Shown: positions 1 through 8,755 of the stretch, in pieces | Layout of the letters: each line of letters opens with the position of its first letter | Position numbering within the stretch: the first letter of the stretch is position 1 | Program-made: the position numbers and the translations under genes | Assembly: GCF_006088715.1 (NCBI RefSeq) | Contig: NZ_CP030771.1 | Span: 3,596,001-3,660,000 of the forward strand | Direction of reading: 5' to 3' | Length of the DNA stretch: 64,000 nucleotides | Source: Streptomyces sp. YIM 121038 | Lineage (GTDB): Bacteria; Actinomycetota; Actinomycetes; Streptomycetales; Streptomycetaceae | The notes under the pieces: model-generated | Database searches by the model: none | Told to the model about the DNA's origin: nothing | What the model saw: only the letters and a program-made list of their open reading frames with translations

Positions 1-538
1 CGCGCAGCCCGTACAGGGTGTTGAGGAGGATCGGCCACAGCGCGGCGTAGCACACGAGGGACCGCTCGACCCGGACCGGCTCGGCGAACACGAGGATCGC
101 GAGGGGGATGAGCGCGACGGACGGCACGGGCCGGGCCAGCTCGACCACGGCGAGGCTCGCGGCGCCGAGCCGGGGCAGCGAGCCGAGCAGGAGCCCGGCG
201 GGCACGGCGAGGGCGACGGCGAGCGCGAGCCCCCCGAGCCAGGCGGAGACGGTGGTGCCCAGATGGCCGAGGAAGCCGTCGTCGACGGCCATCCCGGCGG
301 CGCGGGCGAGCACGGAGGTGGCGGGCGGCAGCTCCCCGTCGCCGAAGGCGCCGGTACGGGAGAGGAGTTCGAGGACGAGCACGGCCCCGCCCACGCCGAG
401 CGCGCCGAGCAGGGCCCGCCCCCACCGCCGGGAGACGAGCGCCCCGGCGCGCGGAAGGGCGCCCAGGCGCACGCGGCGACGGGCGCGCGCCCCTGCCTCC
501 GGGCCGGACCCGGAACCGAAGCGCGCCGCCTCCTTCAC
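1..538 (-). CDS. ABC transporter permease, SsuC/TauC-like (partial, runs off the left edge)
   Basis: The minus-strand frame encodes the N-terminal half of an inner-membrane permease. After a basic N-terminus there is one hydrophobic segment (ALLGALGVGGAVLVLELL), then a transport domain start (LGTTVSAWLGGLALAVALAV) and the stretch RPVPSVALIPLAI, which is typical of the aliphatic sulfonate/taurine/nitrate permease family. It begins 10 nt after the stop of the substrate-binding gene, so the two form an operon, binding protein first. I chose the GTG at 538 because no in-frame ATG lies near; the start is uncertain. The C-terminal half, with the ATPase-contact loop, lies outside the window. Substrate unknown. 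Confidence 0.8.
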   Translation of the reverse strand, partial: MKEAARFGSGSGPEAGARARRRVRLGALPRAGALVSRRWGRALLGALGVGGAVLVLELLSRTGAFGDGELPPATSVLARAAGMAVDDGFLGHLGTTVSAWLGGLALAVALAVPAGLLLGSLPRLGAASLAVVELARPVPSVALIPLAILVFAEPVRVERSLVCYAALWPILLNTLYGLR

Positions 539-548
539 CGCATCGCCC

Positions 549-1565
549 TCACGGCCCCGTGCGCACGAGCAGCGGTTCGACGTCGAGCGGCCGCCGCAGA
601 TAGCCGAACTCCCGCATCAGGTCCACCACCCGGCGCAGCCGCGCCGGGTCCAGGGCCACCGGATAGCCGCCGAGGTGGAGCTGGGCGGCCTGGTCGGGAG
701 TGATCCTGGTGTAGTCGGGGAGCGTGCGCACGACCGTGGTGCGGTTGGCGGCCTGCTTCTGGGCGCGGGCCATGGCCCGCTGGAAGGCCTCGACGGTCTT
801 CTTGTTCTTCTCGGCGAAGCGCGCCGTGGTCGCGTACCCCGCGATCGGGAAGCCCGCGGTCGGCGGCCTGCCGAGGTCGGCGACGACGCGGCCGGTGCCG
901 GACTCCTCGATCGCGCTGACGAACGGCTCCGCGGCCTGCACGGCGTCGACGCTGCCCGTCTTCAGGGCGGTCTCCATGTTCGGCATGTCGACCTCGGCGA
1001 AGTCCTCGTCCTCGTCGAACGTCACGCCCTCGGCCTTGGCGGCCTTCTGGACGAGCAGGGAGCTGATGTTCCGCTTCGTGTTGACGGCGATCTTCTTGCC
1101 TTCGAGGTCCTTCAGGGTCTTGACCGGCGAGTCCTTGCGCACCAGGACCGCGTGCGTCTTGGGCGCCAGGGCGAAGGCGTCGGCGACGATCCGCACGTCC
1201 AGGGCCTTGTTGGCGTGCGCGAGGAAGTACGAGACGTAGTTGCCGAAGGAGATGTCGAGGGCGCCCGCGCGCAGCCTGCCGACGGACTCGGCGCCGCCCT
1301 GGAGCGTCGTCGTGCGGACGGTGAGCCCCTCGGCCTTGAAGAAGCCCTTGCTGATCGCGAGCTGGAGCGGGGCGGTGTCCGCCACGGACATCGTGCCGAC
1401 GGTGATCGTGCTCTTCTCCAGGCCCTTGCCGTCCGCCGTGCCGCCCCCGTCGTCGCCGGAGTCGCCGCAGCCCGCCGTGGCGAGCAGCAGGGCCAGGGCC
1501 GCCGCCGGGGCGAGGACCGCGCGCGGACAGGTCCCGCGTAACCGGCCCCGTACTCCCCGTGCCAT
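549..1565 (-). CDS. ABC transporter substrate-binding lipoprotein, SsuA/NMT1-like
   Basis: 338-residue exported solute-binding protein. It has a basic N-terminus, a hydrophobic core and a lipobox LATAGC with the lipidated Cys at residue 33, followed by a Gly/Asp-rich linker. The body reads as the SsuA/THI5 family: an N-terminal TVGTMSVADTAPLQLAISKGFF segment, a middle LEGKKIAVNTKRNISSLL segment and DAVQAAEPFVSAI. This family feeds sulfonates, nitrate, taurine or pyrimidine precursors to SsuBC-type transporters; the substrate cannot be read here. The start at 1565 (ATG) gives a normal signal peptide; an in-frame upstream start at 1610 would add 15 residues. It is followed by the permease gene on the same strand. 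Confidence 0.85.
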   Translation of the reverse strand: MARGVRGRLRGTCPRAVLAPAAALALLLATAGCGDSGDDGGGTADGKGLEKSTITVGTMSVADTAPLQLAISKGFFKAEGLTVRTTTLQGGAESVGRLRAGALDISFGNYVSYFLAHANKALDVRIVADAFALAPKTHAVLVRKDSPVKTLKDLEGKKIAVNTKRNISSLLVQKAAKAEGVTFDEDEDFAEVDMPNMETALKTGSVDAVQAAEPFVSAIEESGTGRVVADLGRPPTAGFPIAGYATTARFAEKNKKTVEAFQRAMARAQKQAANRTTVVRTLPDYTRITPDQAAQLHLGGYPVALDPARLRRVVDLMREFGYLRRPLDVEPLLVRTGP

Positions 1566-1752
1566 ATACACCTGCTTCCGCGCGTGACCGCCACCGTGGG
1601 GCCCGCCCAAGGCCGTGGGGCCTGAGCCGACGCGCGGATGCTAACCGCAGGGCGGGCCGAGAACAATGGGCCGGGGCACCCCGCCGTCCCGCATGGAAGG
1701 ATGGCCGGAAACATCACAGAAACTTCGCAAGTCGCACTGAGGAGATGACCGC

Positions 1753-4320
1753 GTGCCCGGCACCAATCTGACCCGCGAAGAGGCGCAGCAGCGGGCGAAG
1801 CTGCTCACCGTTGACTCGTACGAGATCGATCTCGACCTCTCCGGAGCGCAGGAGGGCGGCACCTACCGGTCGGTGACCACCGTGCGCTTCGACAGCGCCG
1901 AGGCGAACGCCGAGACGTTCATCGACCTGATCGCCCCGGCCGTCCACGAGGTGGTCCTCAACGACCACGCCCTGGACGTCGCCGCGGTCTTCCGCGACTC
2001 CCGGATCGCCCTGCGGCACCTGCGCGAGGGGCGCAACGAGCTGCGCGTCGTCGCCGACTGCGAGTACACGAACACCGGCGAGGGCCTGCACCGCTTCGTC
2101 GACCCGGTGGACCAGCAGGCCTATCTGTACACGCAGTTCGAGGTGCCGGACGCGCGCCGCGTGTTCGCCTCCTTCGAGCAGCCGGACCTGAAGGCCACGT
2201 TCCAGTTCACCGTGAAGGCACCCTCCGGGTGGACGGTGATCTCCAACTCGCCGACGCCCGAGCCGAAGGACGACCTCTGGTCCTTCGAGCCCACGCCGCG
2301 CATCTCCACGTACATCACGGCCCTGATCGTCGGCCCGTACCACGCGGTGCACTCGTCGTACGAGAAGGACGGGCAGAGCGTGCCGCTCGGCATCTACTGC
2401 CGGCCCTCGCTCGCCGAGTTCCTCGACGCCGACGCGATCTTCGAGGTGACGCGGCAGGGCTTCGACTGGTTCCAGGAGAAGTTCGACTACGCGTACCCCT
2501 TCAAGAAGTACGACCAGCTCTTCGTGCCGGAGTTCAACGCGGGCGCGATGGAGAACGCGGGCGCGGTGACGATCCGCGACCAGTACGTGTTCCGCTCCAA
2601 GGTGACGGACGCCGCGTACGAGGTGCGCGCCGAGACCATCCTGCACGAGCTGGCCCACATGTGGTTCGGCGACCTCGTGACCATGGAGTGGTGGAACGAC
2701 CTGTGGCTGAACGAGTCGTTCGCCACCTACACCTCCATCGCCTGCCAGGCGTACGCGCCGGGCTCGCGCTGGCCGCACTCGTGGACGACGTTCGCGAACT
2801 CCATGAAGACCTGGGCGTACCGGCAGGACCAGCTGCCGTCCACGCACCCGATCATGGCGGACATCCGCGACCTCGACGACGTGCTCGTCAACTTCGACGG
2901 GATCACCTACGCGAAGGGGGCCTCGGTCCTCAAGCAGCTGGTGGCCTACGTCGGCATGGACGAGTTCTTCCAGGGCGTGCAGGCGTACTTCAAGCGCCAC
3001 GCGTTCGGCAACACCCGCCTCAGCGACCTGCTCGGGGCCCTGGAGGAGACCAGCGGCCGCGATCTGAAGACCTGGTCGCAGAAATGGCTCCGGACCGCGG
3101 GCATCAACGTCCTGCGCCCGGTCGTGGACGTCGACTCCGCGGGTGTCATCACCTCCTTCGCGGTCAAGCAGGAGGCCCCGGCGCTCCCCGCGGGCGCCAC
3201 GGGCGAGCCCACCCTGCGGCCGCACCGCATCGCCATCGGCCTGTACGACCTCGACGACAGCTCGGGCAAGCTCGTGCGCACCGACCGCGTGGAGCTGGAC
3301 GTCGACGGCGAGCTGACCGCCGTGGAGGCCCTGGTCGGCCGGGCCCGCCCGGCGGTCGTCCTGCTCAACGACGACGACCTGTCGTACGCGAAGGTCCGCC
3401 TGGACACCGAGTCCCTCGCCTTCGTCACCGCGCACCTCGGCGACTTCGAGGCCTCGCTGCCGCGCGCCCTGTGCTGGGCGTCCGCCTGGGACATGACGCG
3501 TGACGCGGAGCTGCCCACGCGCGACTACCTGGCGCTCGTCCTCTCCGGCATCGCCAAGGAGTCCGACATCGGCGTGGTGCAGTCCCTGCACCGCCAGGTG
3601 AAGCTCGCCCTCGACCTGTACGCCGACCCGGCCGGGCGCGACGCGCTGCTCGCCCGGTGGACGGAGGCGACCCTGGAGCACCTGCGCGCGGCCGCGCCCG
3701 GCGGCGACCACCAGCTCGCCTGGGCGCGGGCGTTCGCGGCCACCGCCCGCACGGAGTCCGACCTCGCGCTGCTCGAAGAGCTGCTCGACGGCTCCGAGAC
3801 CATCGAGGGCCTCGCCGTGGACACGGAGCTGCGCTGGGCGTTCGTGGGGCGGCTCGCGGCCATGGGCCGACTCGACGAGGCGGGCATCGCCGCCGAGTCC
3901 GAGCGGGACAGGACCGCCGCGGGCGAGCGGCACGCCGCCGCCGCGCGGGCCGCGCGGCCGACCCCCGAGGCCAAGGCGGCCGCGTGGGCGTCCGTCGTGG
4001 AGTCCGACGCGCTGCCCAACGCCGTGCAGGAGGCCGTGATCTCCGGCTTCGTACAGACCGAGCAGCGGGAGCTGCTCGCGCCGTACGCGGAGAAGTACTT
4101 CGGCGCCGTCAAGGCGGTGTGGGAGTCCCGGTCGCACGAGATGGCGCAGCAGGTCGCCGTGGGGCTCTACCCCTCGGTCCAGGTGTCCGCGGCGACGCTC
4201 GACGCGACCGACGCGTGGCTCGCCTCGGCGGAGCCGAGTCCGGCTCTGCGGCGGCTGATCACGGAGTCCCGTGCCGGGGTGGAGCGGGCCCTGCGGGCGC
4301 GGGCCGCCGACAAGGCCTGA
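1753..4320 (+). CDS. pepN: Aminopeptidase N (M1 zinc metallopeptidase)
   Basis: 855-residue cytoplasmic M1 aminopeptidase that removes N-terminal residues from peptides. The substrate-binding GAMEN motif is at residues 264-268. The zinc site HELAH is at 298-302 with the third ligand Glu321 in NES, giving the expected HEXXH-(18)-E spacing. The C-terminal half is the helical ERAP1-like domain (from about residue 530), rich in Ala/Glu/Arg. GTG start at 1753 follows GAGGAGATGACC, a good ribosome binding site. Length fits the actinobacterial PepN group. It is transcribed divergently from the ABC uptake operon, with 187 bp between the two starts. Confidence 0.97.
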   Translation: MPGTNLTREEAQQRAKLLTVDSYEIDLDLSGAQEGGTYRSVTTVRFDSAEANAETFIDLIAPAVHEVVLNDHALDVAAVFRDSRIALRHLREGRNELRVVADCEYTNTGEGLHRFVDPVDQQAYLYTQFEVPDARRVFASFEQPDLKATFQFTVKAPSGWTVISNSPTPEPKDDLWSFEPTPRISTYITALIVGPYHAVHSSYEKDGQSVPLGIYCRPSLAEFLDADAIFEVTRQGFDWFQEKFDYAYPFKKYDQLFVPEFNAGAMENAGAVTIRDQYVFRSKVTDAAYEVRAETILHELAHMWFGDLVTMEWWNDLWLNESFATYTSIACQAYAPGSRWPHSWTTFANSMKTWAYRQDQLPSTHPIMADIRDLDDVLVNFDGITYAKGASVLKQLVAYVGMDEFFQGVQAYFKRHAFGNTRLSDLLGALEETSGRDLKTWSQKWLRTAGINVLRPVVDVDSAGVITSFAVKQEAPALPAGATGEPTLRPHRIAIGLYDLDDSSGKLVRTDRVELDVDGELTAVEALVGRARPAVVLLNDDDLSYAKVRLDTESLAFVTAHLGDFEASLPRALCWASAWDMTRDAELPTRDYLALVLSGIAKESDIGVVQSLHRQVKLALDLYADPAGRDALLARWTEATLEHLRAAAPGGDHQLAWARAFAATARTESDLALLEELLDGSETIEGLAVDTELRWAFVGRLAAMGRLDEAGIAAESERDRTAAGERHAAAARAARPTPEAKAAAWASVVESDALPNAVQEAVISGFVQTEQRELLAPYAEKYFGAVKAVWESRSHEMAQQVAVGLYPSVQVSAATLDATDAWLASAEPSPALRRLITESRAGVERALRARAADKA

Positions 4321-4705
4321 CCCCGGCTGCCCCGGGGGGCCCTGTCCTCCCACCCGCCCACCCGTAGCTCCCCGGCTTCGCCAGACCGGCCCCGACGCGG
4401 AGCGCCCACGGGTGGGCGGGCAGGCGCCCGCCGCTACCGCGGCGGGTTCTTTCCCACCCACCCACCCGTAACACCCGAGCTTCGCCGGCCCGGCCCCGAC
4501 GCGAAGCGCCCGCGGGTGGGTGGGCAGGTGGGCCCCCGCTCCCCCGTCCCTTCGTGGGGCGGCACGGGTGGGCGGGCGCGTCAGCCTTTGCCGCTGTGGG
4601 CAATCGTCCCGCAGGGCGGGACGGGTGGGCACAGCGCCCAGGTGCCGCCCGGCCGTTCCGCTGGGGCCCGAGGCCCAGGTGCCGCCCCGCCGTTGGCACA
4701 GGGGC
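4321..4705. repeat. Intergenic region with paired inverted/direct repeats between pepN and the lysR gene
   Basis: This 385-bp gap between two convergent genes carries no credible gene. It holds two related units of about 66 bp. The first has perfect 13-bp arms CCCGCCCACCCGT (4353-4365) and ACGGGTGGGCGGG (4408-4420). The second has perfect 12-bp arms CCCACCCACCCG (4457-4468) and CGGGTGGGTGGG (4513-4524). The interiors of both units share GCTTCGCC and CGGCCCCGACGCG, so the units are diverged direct copies of a hairpin. Likely roles are transcription termination for the two convergent genes or a dispersed intergenic repeat. Confidence 0.6.
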
Positions 4706-5599
4706 TCAGGCCGGGGCCGCCGCGTGGAGGGCGGTGAGGACGTGGGTCACGGCGGGGCCCGCGCCCCGCCGGGTCGCCGCCACGACGTGGCGGTAGGGCC
4801 GCTCCGCCCCGAGCCCCCGCGTCACCACGCCCCCACACCCGGCGGCCCCCGCCATCCGCGGCACCAGCGCCACCCCCATCCCCGCCCCCACCAGCGCCAG
4901 GATCGCCGTCCACCCCGCGGCACTGTGCGCCTGCTCCGGCACGAACCCCGCGGCCTCGCACGCGGCCCGCGTGATGTCCGACCAGGGGCCGGACCCGCCG
5001 AAGATCCACGGCTCGTCGGCGAGGTCGGCGAGCCGCAGCCCCCGCTTGCGGGCCAGCGGATGCCCCTCGGCCAGGGCGACGTCCAGCGGGTCGGCGAAGA
5101 GGGTGACCCCGGTGAAGCGGGGGTCGCTCCGCGCCGGGGCGTGCGCGGCGAGGGACAGGGCCAGATCCACCTCGCCCGCCGCGAGCAGCTCGTACGCCTG
5201 CGCCGCCTCGGCCTCCCTGACCCGTACGAAGACGCCGGGCCTGGCCTCCCGCAGGGCCCGTATGGCGGGCACCACGAGCGCGGGCACCGCCGTGGAGAAG
5301 GCCCCGACCCGCACCTCCCCCGCGTCGCCCCGCGCGTGCGCGGCCAACTCCGCGTCGGCCCGCTCCAGTTGGGCGAAGACCGCCTCGGCGTGCCGCAGCA
5401 CGAGGTGCGCGGCGTCGGTGAGCCGCACCCGCCGCCCCTGCGCTTCGAGGAGGGGGACGTCCAGCTGCCGGGCGAGGTTGGACAGCTGCTGGGACACGGC
5501 GGACGGCGTCATGCTGAGCGCCCCGGCGGCCGCCGTCACCGTGCCGTGGTCCCGCAGCGCGCGCAGGATCCGCAGCTTCTTGATGTCCCACTCACTCAT
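4706..5599 (-). CDS. LysR family transcriptional regulator
   Basis: 297 residues. The N-terminal winged HTH (about residues 3-62) reads IKKLRILRALRDHGTVTAAA and then SMTPSAVSQQLSNLARQLDV, the standard LysR DNA-binding pattern. Residues from about 90 form the periplasmic-binding-protein-like effector domain. Start chosen at the ATG at 5599; a longer frame upstream lacks conservation and a ribosome binding site. Its target is not obvious: the neighbour upstream is a divergent secreted protein gene at 5797. Effector unknown. Confidence 0.93.
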   Translation of the reverse strand: MSEWDIKKLRILRALRDHGTVTAAAGALSMTPSAVSQQLSNLARQLDVPLLEAQGRRVRLTDAAHLVLRHAEAVFAQLERADAELAAHARGDAGEVRVGAFSTAVPALVVPAIRALREARPGVFVRVREAEAAQAYELLAAGEVDLALSLAAHAPARSDPRFTGVTLFADPLDVALAEGHPLARKRGLRLADLADEPWIFGGSGPWSDITRAACEAAGFVPEQAHSAAGWTAILALVGAGMGVALVPRMAGAAGCGGVVTRGLGAERPYRHVVAATRRGAGPAVTHVLTALHAAAPA

Positions 5600-5796
5600 G
5601 CGGCCAACGTACCCGCGGCCCCGCCGGTCTCCCCCGCGCGGCGGAGGCGGTACCGCCCGGGGACCGACGCCGAGGCCCCCCGCCGCCCGGGAGGATCGGA
5701 GCACGCCGGCCGGGCGAGCCCCGTCCCGTCGGCCGGGCGCGCCCGTACAGTCAGGCGGGCGCGCCCTCCCGCCCCCGTCCCGCAGGAGCCGCAGCC

Positions 5797-6408
5797 GTGT
5801 TCAAGAACGCCCTCCGCGCCACCGCCCTGGCCGCCCTCGCCACCGCGGTGGCCGTGCCCGCGGCCCTCGCCGGGCCGTCGGGCGCCGAGCCGCGGCCCGC
5901 CACCGCGAAACCCCCGGTCGTGACCTCCGTGCTCAAGGGCGAGGGACGCATGGACTATCCGGTCAGGAGCGAGGACGTCCGGATCAAGGTCGACGCCGAG
6001 GCCGTCTTCCCCGCGGACCGGCCCTTCCGGCCGAGCCGGACCACGGGCACGTTCCGCATCCAGCACAGCTACCCCGCCCGCGACGGCAAGCCCGCGCGCA
6101 CGCTGTGGGGCGACTTCAAGGTGGACTGCCTGACCACGGGCGGTCCGACCGCCACGGTCACCGGCATCCTCGTGCGCACCAGCCCCGGCCACCCCTGGCG
6201 CACCGCCCTCGACCGGCACACCCGTATGGGCGTCAGCTTCTACGTCCCCGGCGGTGACGGGAAGAACGCCGCGCGGGACACCGCCCGCATCGGTCTGAGC
6301 GGCGCCACGGCCAAGGGCAGGCCGAGGCTCACCCGGTGCATGGCACCGGCCGCCGACGCGGCGGTCGTCGACGGCGGGTACGCCCTCAAGGACCGGCTCA
6401 CGAGCTGA
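5797..6408 (+). CDS. Secreted protein of unknown function
   Basis: 203 residues beginning at GTG 5797, 8 nt after an AGGAG. The N-terminus (MFKNALRATALAALATAVAV then PAALAGPSGAEP) is a Sec signal peptide with likely cleavage after ALA. The mature part is beta-rich with few charged clusters, has two widely separated cysteines (in KVDCLTTGG and LTRCMAP) that could form a disulfide, and no recognised catalytic motif. The repeated pattern of short Thr/Val strands suggests a small beta-sandwich. I do not recognise the family beyond secreted Streptomyces proteins. It ends 11 bp inside the 3' end of the convergent transporter gene. Confidence 0.75.
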   Translation: MFKNALRATALAALATAVAVPAALAGPSGAEPRPATAKPPVVTSVLKGEGRMDYPVRSEDVRIKVDAEAVFPADRPFRPSRTTGTFRIQHSYPARDGKPARTLWGDFKVDCLTTGGPTATVTGILVRTSPGHPWRTALDRHTRMGVSFYVPGGDGKNAARDTARIGLSGATAKGRPRLTRCMAPAADAAVVDGGYALKDRLTS

Positions 6409-7564
6409 GCGACCGCCCGCGGCCCGCCGTCGAGCCGAGCACCACGCCGCCGAGGATCAGGCCCATGCACGCCGCCCGCGGCCGGCTCATCCCCTCGCCG
6501 AGCAGGGCGAAGGACAGCAGCGCCACGCAGACGGGCTGGAGGTAGTAGACGACTCCGGCGCGGGCCGCGCCGATCAGGGCGATGGCCTTGTTCCAGGCGA
6601 AGAAGGCGACGGCCGAGGAGACGACGCCCACGTAGAGCAGCGGCGTCACCGTGGCCGGTGTCGGGGTGAAGCCGCCCTGGGCCGTGAGGCTGACGGCGTA
6701 CGCGGGCAGCAGCATCAGCGTGCCGAGCACGAACGTCGCGAAGAGGAAGGGCAGTCCGCCGAGCTCCGGGGGCCTGCGCCGCAGCAGCGCGCTGTAGGAG
6801 CCGAAGGCGAGGGCGCCGCCGATCACCCACAGGTCGCCGGGGGCGAGGTCGAGGGTGAGGGAGCCCTTGCTGACCAGGAGCAGCACCCCGGCGCAGGCGA
6901 TCAGCATGCCGGTGGTGCGGCGGGCGCCGAGCCGGGCCCCGCCGAGGCGTTCGTAGCAGGCCATCAGCACCGGCGACGCGGCCATGATCATGCCCATGTT
7001 GCCCGCGGTGGTGGTGACGCCCGCCTGGTTGACCAGGGTGTTGTAGAGGGCGACGCCGAGGAAGGAGGCGGCGAGGAGGTAGCCGAAGTGACGGCGCAGG
7101 ACGGCCCGTCGGCGCCAGGTCCGGCGGAGCGCGAAGGGCGCGACCGCCGTGACGGCGATCAGCCAGCGCCAGAAGGCGTGCTGGACGGGCGGCACGCTGT
7201 CGGCGAGGGCGCGGGACGTGACGAAGCTGCCCGACCAGACCACGGTCGCGAGCAGCGCGAGCCCGAGCCCGGCGCCGAGGCCGCCGACAACGGCCGACCG
7301 GGCCGACCAGTCGTCCTGGTCGGCCCGGTCGGCCCGTGCGCTTCCCGCGCCCCTCGCGCCCTCCACGTCCCCTGCGTCCTCCGCGTCCTCCGCGTCCTCC
7401 GCGTCCTTCACGTCCCCTGCGTCTTCCGTGCCCTCCGCGCCCCCCGCATCCCTCGCGCCCTCCGCGTCCCCCGCGCCCCCTGCATCCCCCGCGCCCTCCC
7501 TGCCCTCCCTGCCCTCCGGGCCCTTCGCGCTCGGCTCGGCGGTCCGGTCCAGGGGCGTCGCCAC
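6398..7564 (-). CDS. EamA (DMT) family transporter with a long acidic repeat N-terminus
   Basis: 388 residues. The C-terminal ~300 residues hold about ten hydrophobic segments in two EamA repeats (VVWSGSFVTSRALADSVPP start; WVIGGALAFGSYSALLRRRP middle), as in drug/metabolite exporters. The first ~85 residues are a low-complexity tail of GDAGGA/EDAEDAED units before the first membrane helix, absent from normal family members of about 300 residues. The GTG at 7564 has GAGG about 8 nt upstream, so this extension may really be translated; otherwise a start nearer residue 75 is possible. The gene lies 57 bp downstream of a second EamA gene on the same strand and its stop overlaps the convergent secreted-protein gene by 11 bp. 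Substrate unknown. Confidence 0.85.
   Translation of the reverse strand: MATPLDRTAEPSAKGPEGREGREGAGDAGGAGDAEGARDAGGAEGTEDAGDVKDAEDAEDAEDAGDVEGARGAGSARADRADQDDWSARSAVVGGLGAGLGLALLATVVWSGSFVTSRALADSVPPVQHAFWRWLIAVTAVAPFALRRTWRRRAVLRRHFGYLLAASFLGVALYNTLVNQAGVTTTAGNMGMIMAASPVLMACYERLGGARLGARRTTGMLIACAGVLLLVSKGSLTLDLAPGDLWVIGGALAFGSYSALLRRRPPELGGLPFLFATFVLGTLMLLPAYAVSLTAQGGFTPTPATVTPLLYVGVVSSAVAFFAWNKAIALIGAARAGVVYYLQPVCVALLSFALLGEGMSRPRAACMGLILGGVVLGSTAGRGRSLSS
7333..7520. repeat. Low-complexity tandem repeat encoding the acidic tail of the EamA transporter
   Basis: The + strand reads as imperfect repeats of 9-12 bp built on CCTCCGCGTCCT and CCCCCGCGCCCT. On the minus strand these encode repeats of EDAEDAED/GDAGGA type. 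Such slippage-prone DNA explains why the N-terminal tail of this transporter is longer than usual. Confidence 0.6.
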
Positions 7565-7621
7565 TGATGTCCCTCGCCTCTCTCCCCGGGTCCGGGGCGG
7601 TGGGTGCGTTCGTTCGCCGGA

Positions 7622-8599
7622 CTACCGTCGCACCGCCGAACCGCTCAGGTCCATCGAATCTTTCCGACCGTTCTTTGAAGCCGAGCTGAACGATCCGGCG
7701 GCGGCGGGCACTCCCGCCACCGTGCGCGCCCCGGCCGGCTCCGCCTTCTCGCGGGGCTTGAGCTGACCGAACAGCGTCGCCGCGAACGCGAGCGCCATGC
7801 CCGCCACCTGCACCGCCGTCAGCGACTGGCCGAGCGCCGCCCAGCCGATGACCGCCGCCGTCAGCGGCGAGAGCGGTCCGAGCAGGCTGACCTGCGTCGC
7901 GCTGAGGCGGCTGAAGCCGCGGAACCACAGCCAGTAGGCGACGGCCGTACCGGCGATGGAGAGGTACACGTAGCCCGCGACGTTCCGGCCGTCGAGCGCG
8001 GGCGGCGCGCCCTCGATGAAGAAGGCGAGCGGCGCGATGAGCAGGCCGCCCATGGTCAGCTGCCAGCTCGTCAGGGCCAGCGGGCCCACGCCCTCGGGGC
8101 GGCCCCAGCGCTTGGTGAGCACGGTGCCCGTGGACATCGACGCGGTGGACGCCACCGCCGCGAGCAGACCGATCGCGTCCAGGCTCCCGGCGGCCTTGAG
8201 GACCACGAGGCTGACGCCGAACGCGGCCGCGATCCCGGTGAGCAGCGTGCGGACGGTCGGGCGCTCGCTGAGGACAAGAGCCGAGAGCCCGGCGACGAAC
8301 AGCGGCCCGACGGAGCCGACGACGGCGGCCATGCCACCGGGCAGGCGGTAGGCGGAGAGGAACAGGAGGGGGAAGAAGGCCCCGATGTTCAGCGCCCCGA
8401 GGACCGCCGCCTTCCCCCACCACACCCCCTTCGGCAGCCGTCTGGCCAGCAGGAGCAGCAGGAGTCCGGCGGGCAGCGCCCGCATCATGGCCGTGAACAG
8501 GGGCCGGTCCGCCGGCAGGAACTCCGTGGTGACGAAGTAGGTGGAGCCCCAGGTGATGGGGGCGTAGGCGGTGAGCAGGATCGTGGCGGCGCGGTTCAT
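7622..8599 (-). CDS. EamA (DMT) family transporter, RhaT/PecM-like
   Basis: 325 residues with about ten transmembrane segments. The N-terminus AATILLTAYAPITWGSTYFV is the family signature (WGSTYFVTTEFLP), and the second EamA half starts near NVAGYVYLSIAGTAVAYWLW. Likely an inner-membrane exporter of small metabolites or drugs. ATG start at 8599. It faces the divergent MarR gene at 8756 across a 156-bp regulatory region carrying repeated CTTAGC motifs, so MarR control of this exporter and the one behind it is likely. A Ser/Lys-rich cytoplasmic tail follows the last helix. Confidence 0.92.
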   Translation of the reverse strand: MNRAATILLTAYAPITWGSTYFVTTEFLPADRPLFTAMMRALPAGLLLLLLARRLPKGVWWGKAAVLGALNIGAFFPLLFLSAYRLPGGMAAVVGSVGPLFVAGLSALVLSERPTVRTLLTGIAAAFGVSLVVLKAAGSLDAIGLLAAVASTASMSTGTVLTKRWGRPEGVGPLALTSWQLTMGGLLIAPLAFFIEGAPPALDGRNVAGYVYLSIAGTAVAYWLWFRGFSRLSATQVSLLGPLSPLTAAVIGWAALGQSLTAVQVAGMALAFAATLFGQLKPREKAEPAGARTVAGVPAAAGSFSSASKNGRKDSMDLSGSAVRR

Positions 8600-8648
8600 G
8601 GCACACCTCTCTCGGCGGCCCGACAGGCCGGAGTGGAAGCTTGGTGGT

Positions 8649-8730
8649 GATTAGCTTAGCCGCAAGCTACTTAACGTCAACCCACTTAGCGAAAATTCAC
8701 TTAGCTTGAATCTGCTTACTTGCAAGCTTC
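8649..8730. promoter_or_regulatory. Divergent promoter/operator between EamA and marR genes
   Basis: An AT-richer patch in a very GC-rich genome. It has CTTAGC at 8655, 8685 and 8700, plus the perfect palindrome CTTGCAAG at 8719-8726 and a related CGCAAGCTA at 8661. Repeated half-sites between a marR gene and its divergent transporter gene are the normal arrangement of MarR operators. Confidence 0.6.
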
Positions 8731-8755
8731 TGGAGTGGGGACCGATACTTCCCCC

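Noticed and set aside
1714..4632. 972-residue minus-strand frame opposite pepN
   Set aside because: Shadow of a GC-rich real gene; Arg/Gly/Leu-rich composition with no domain, while the + frame has all M1 motifs.
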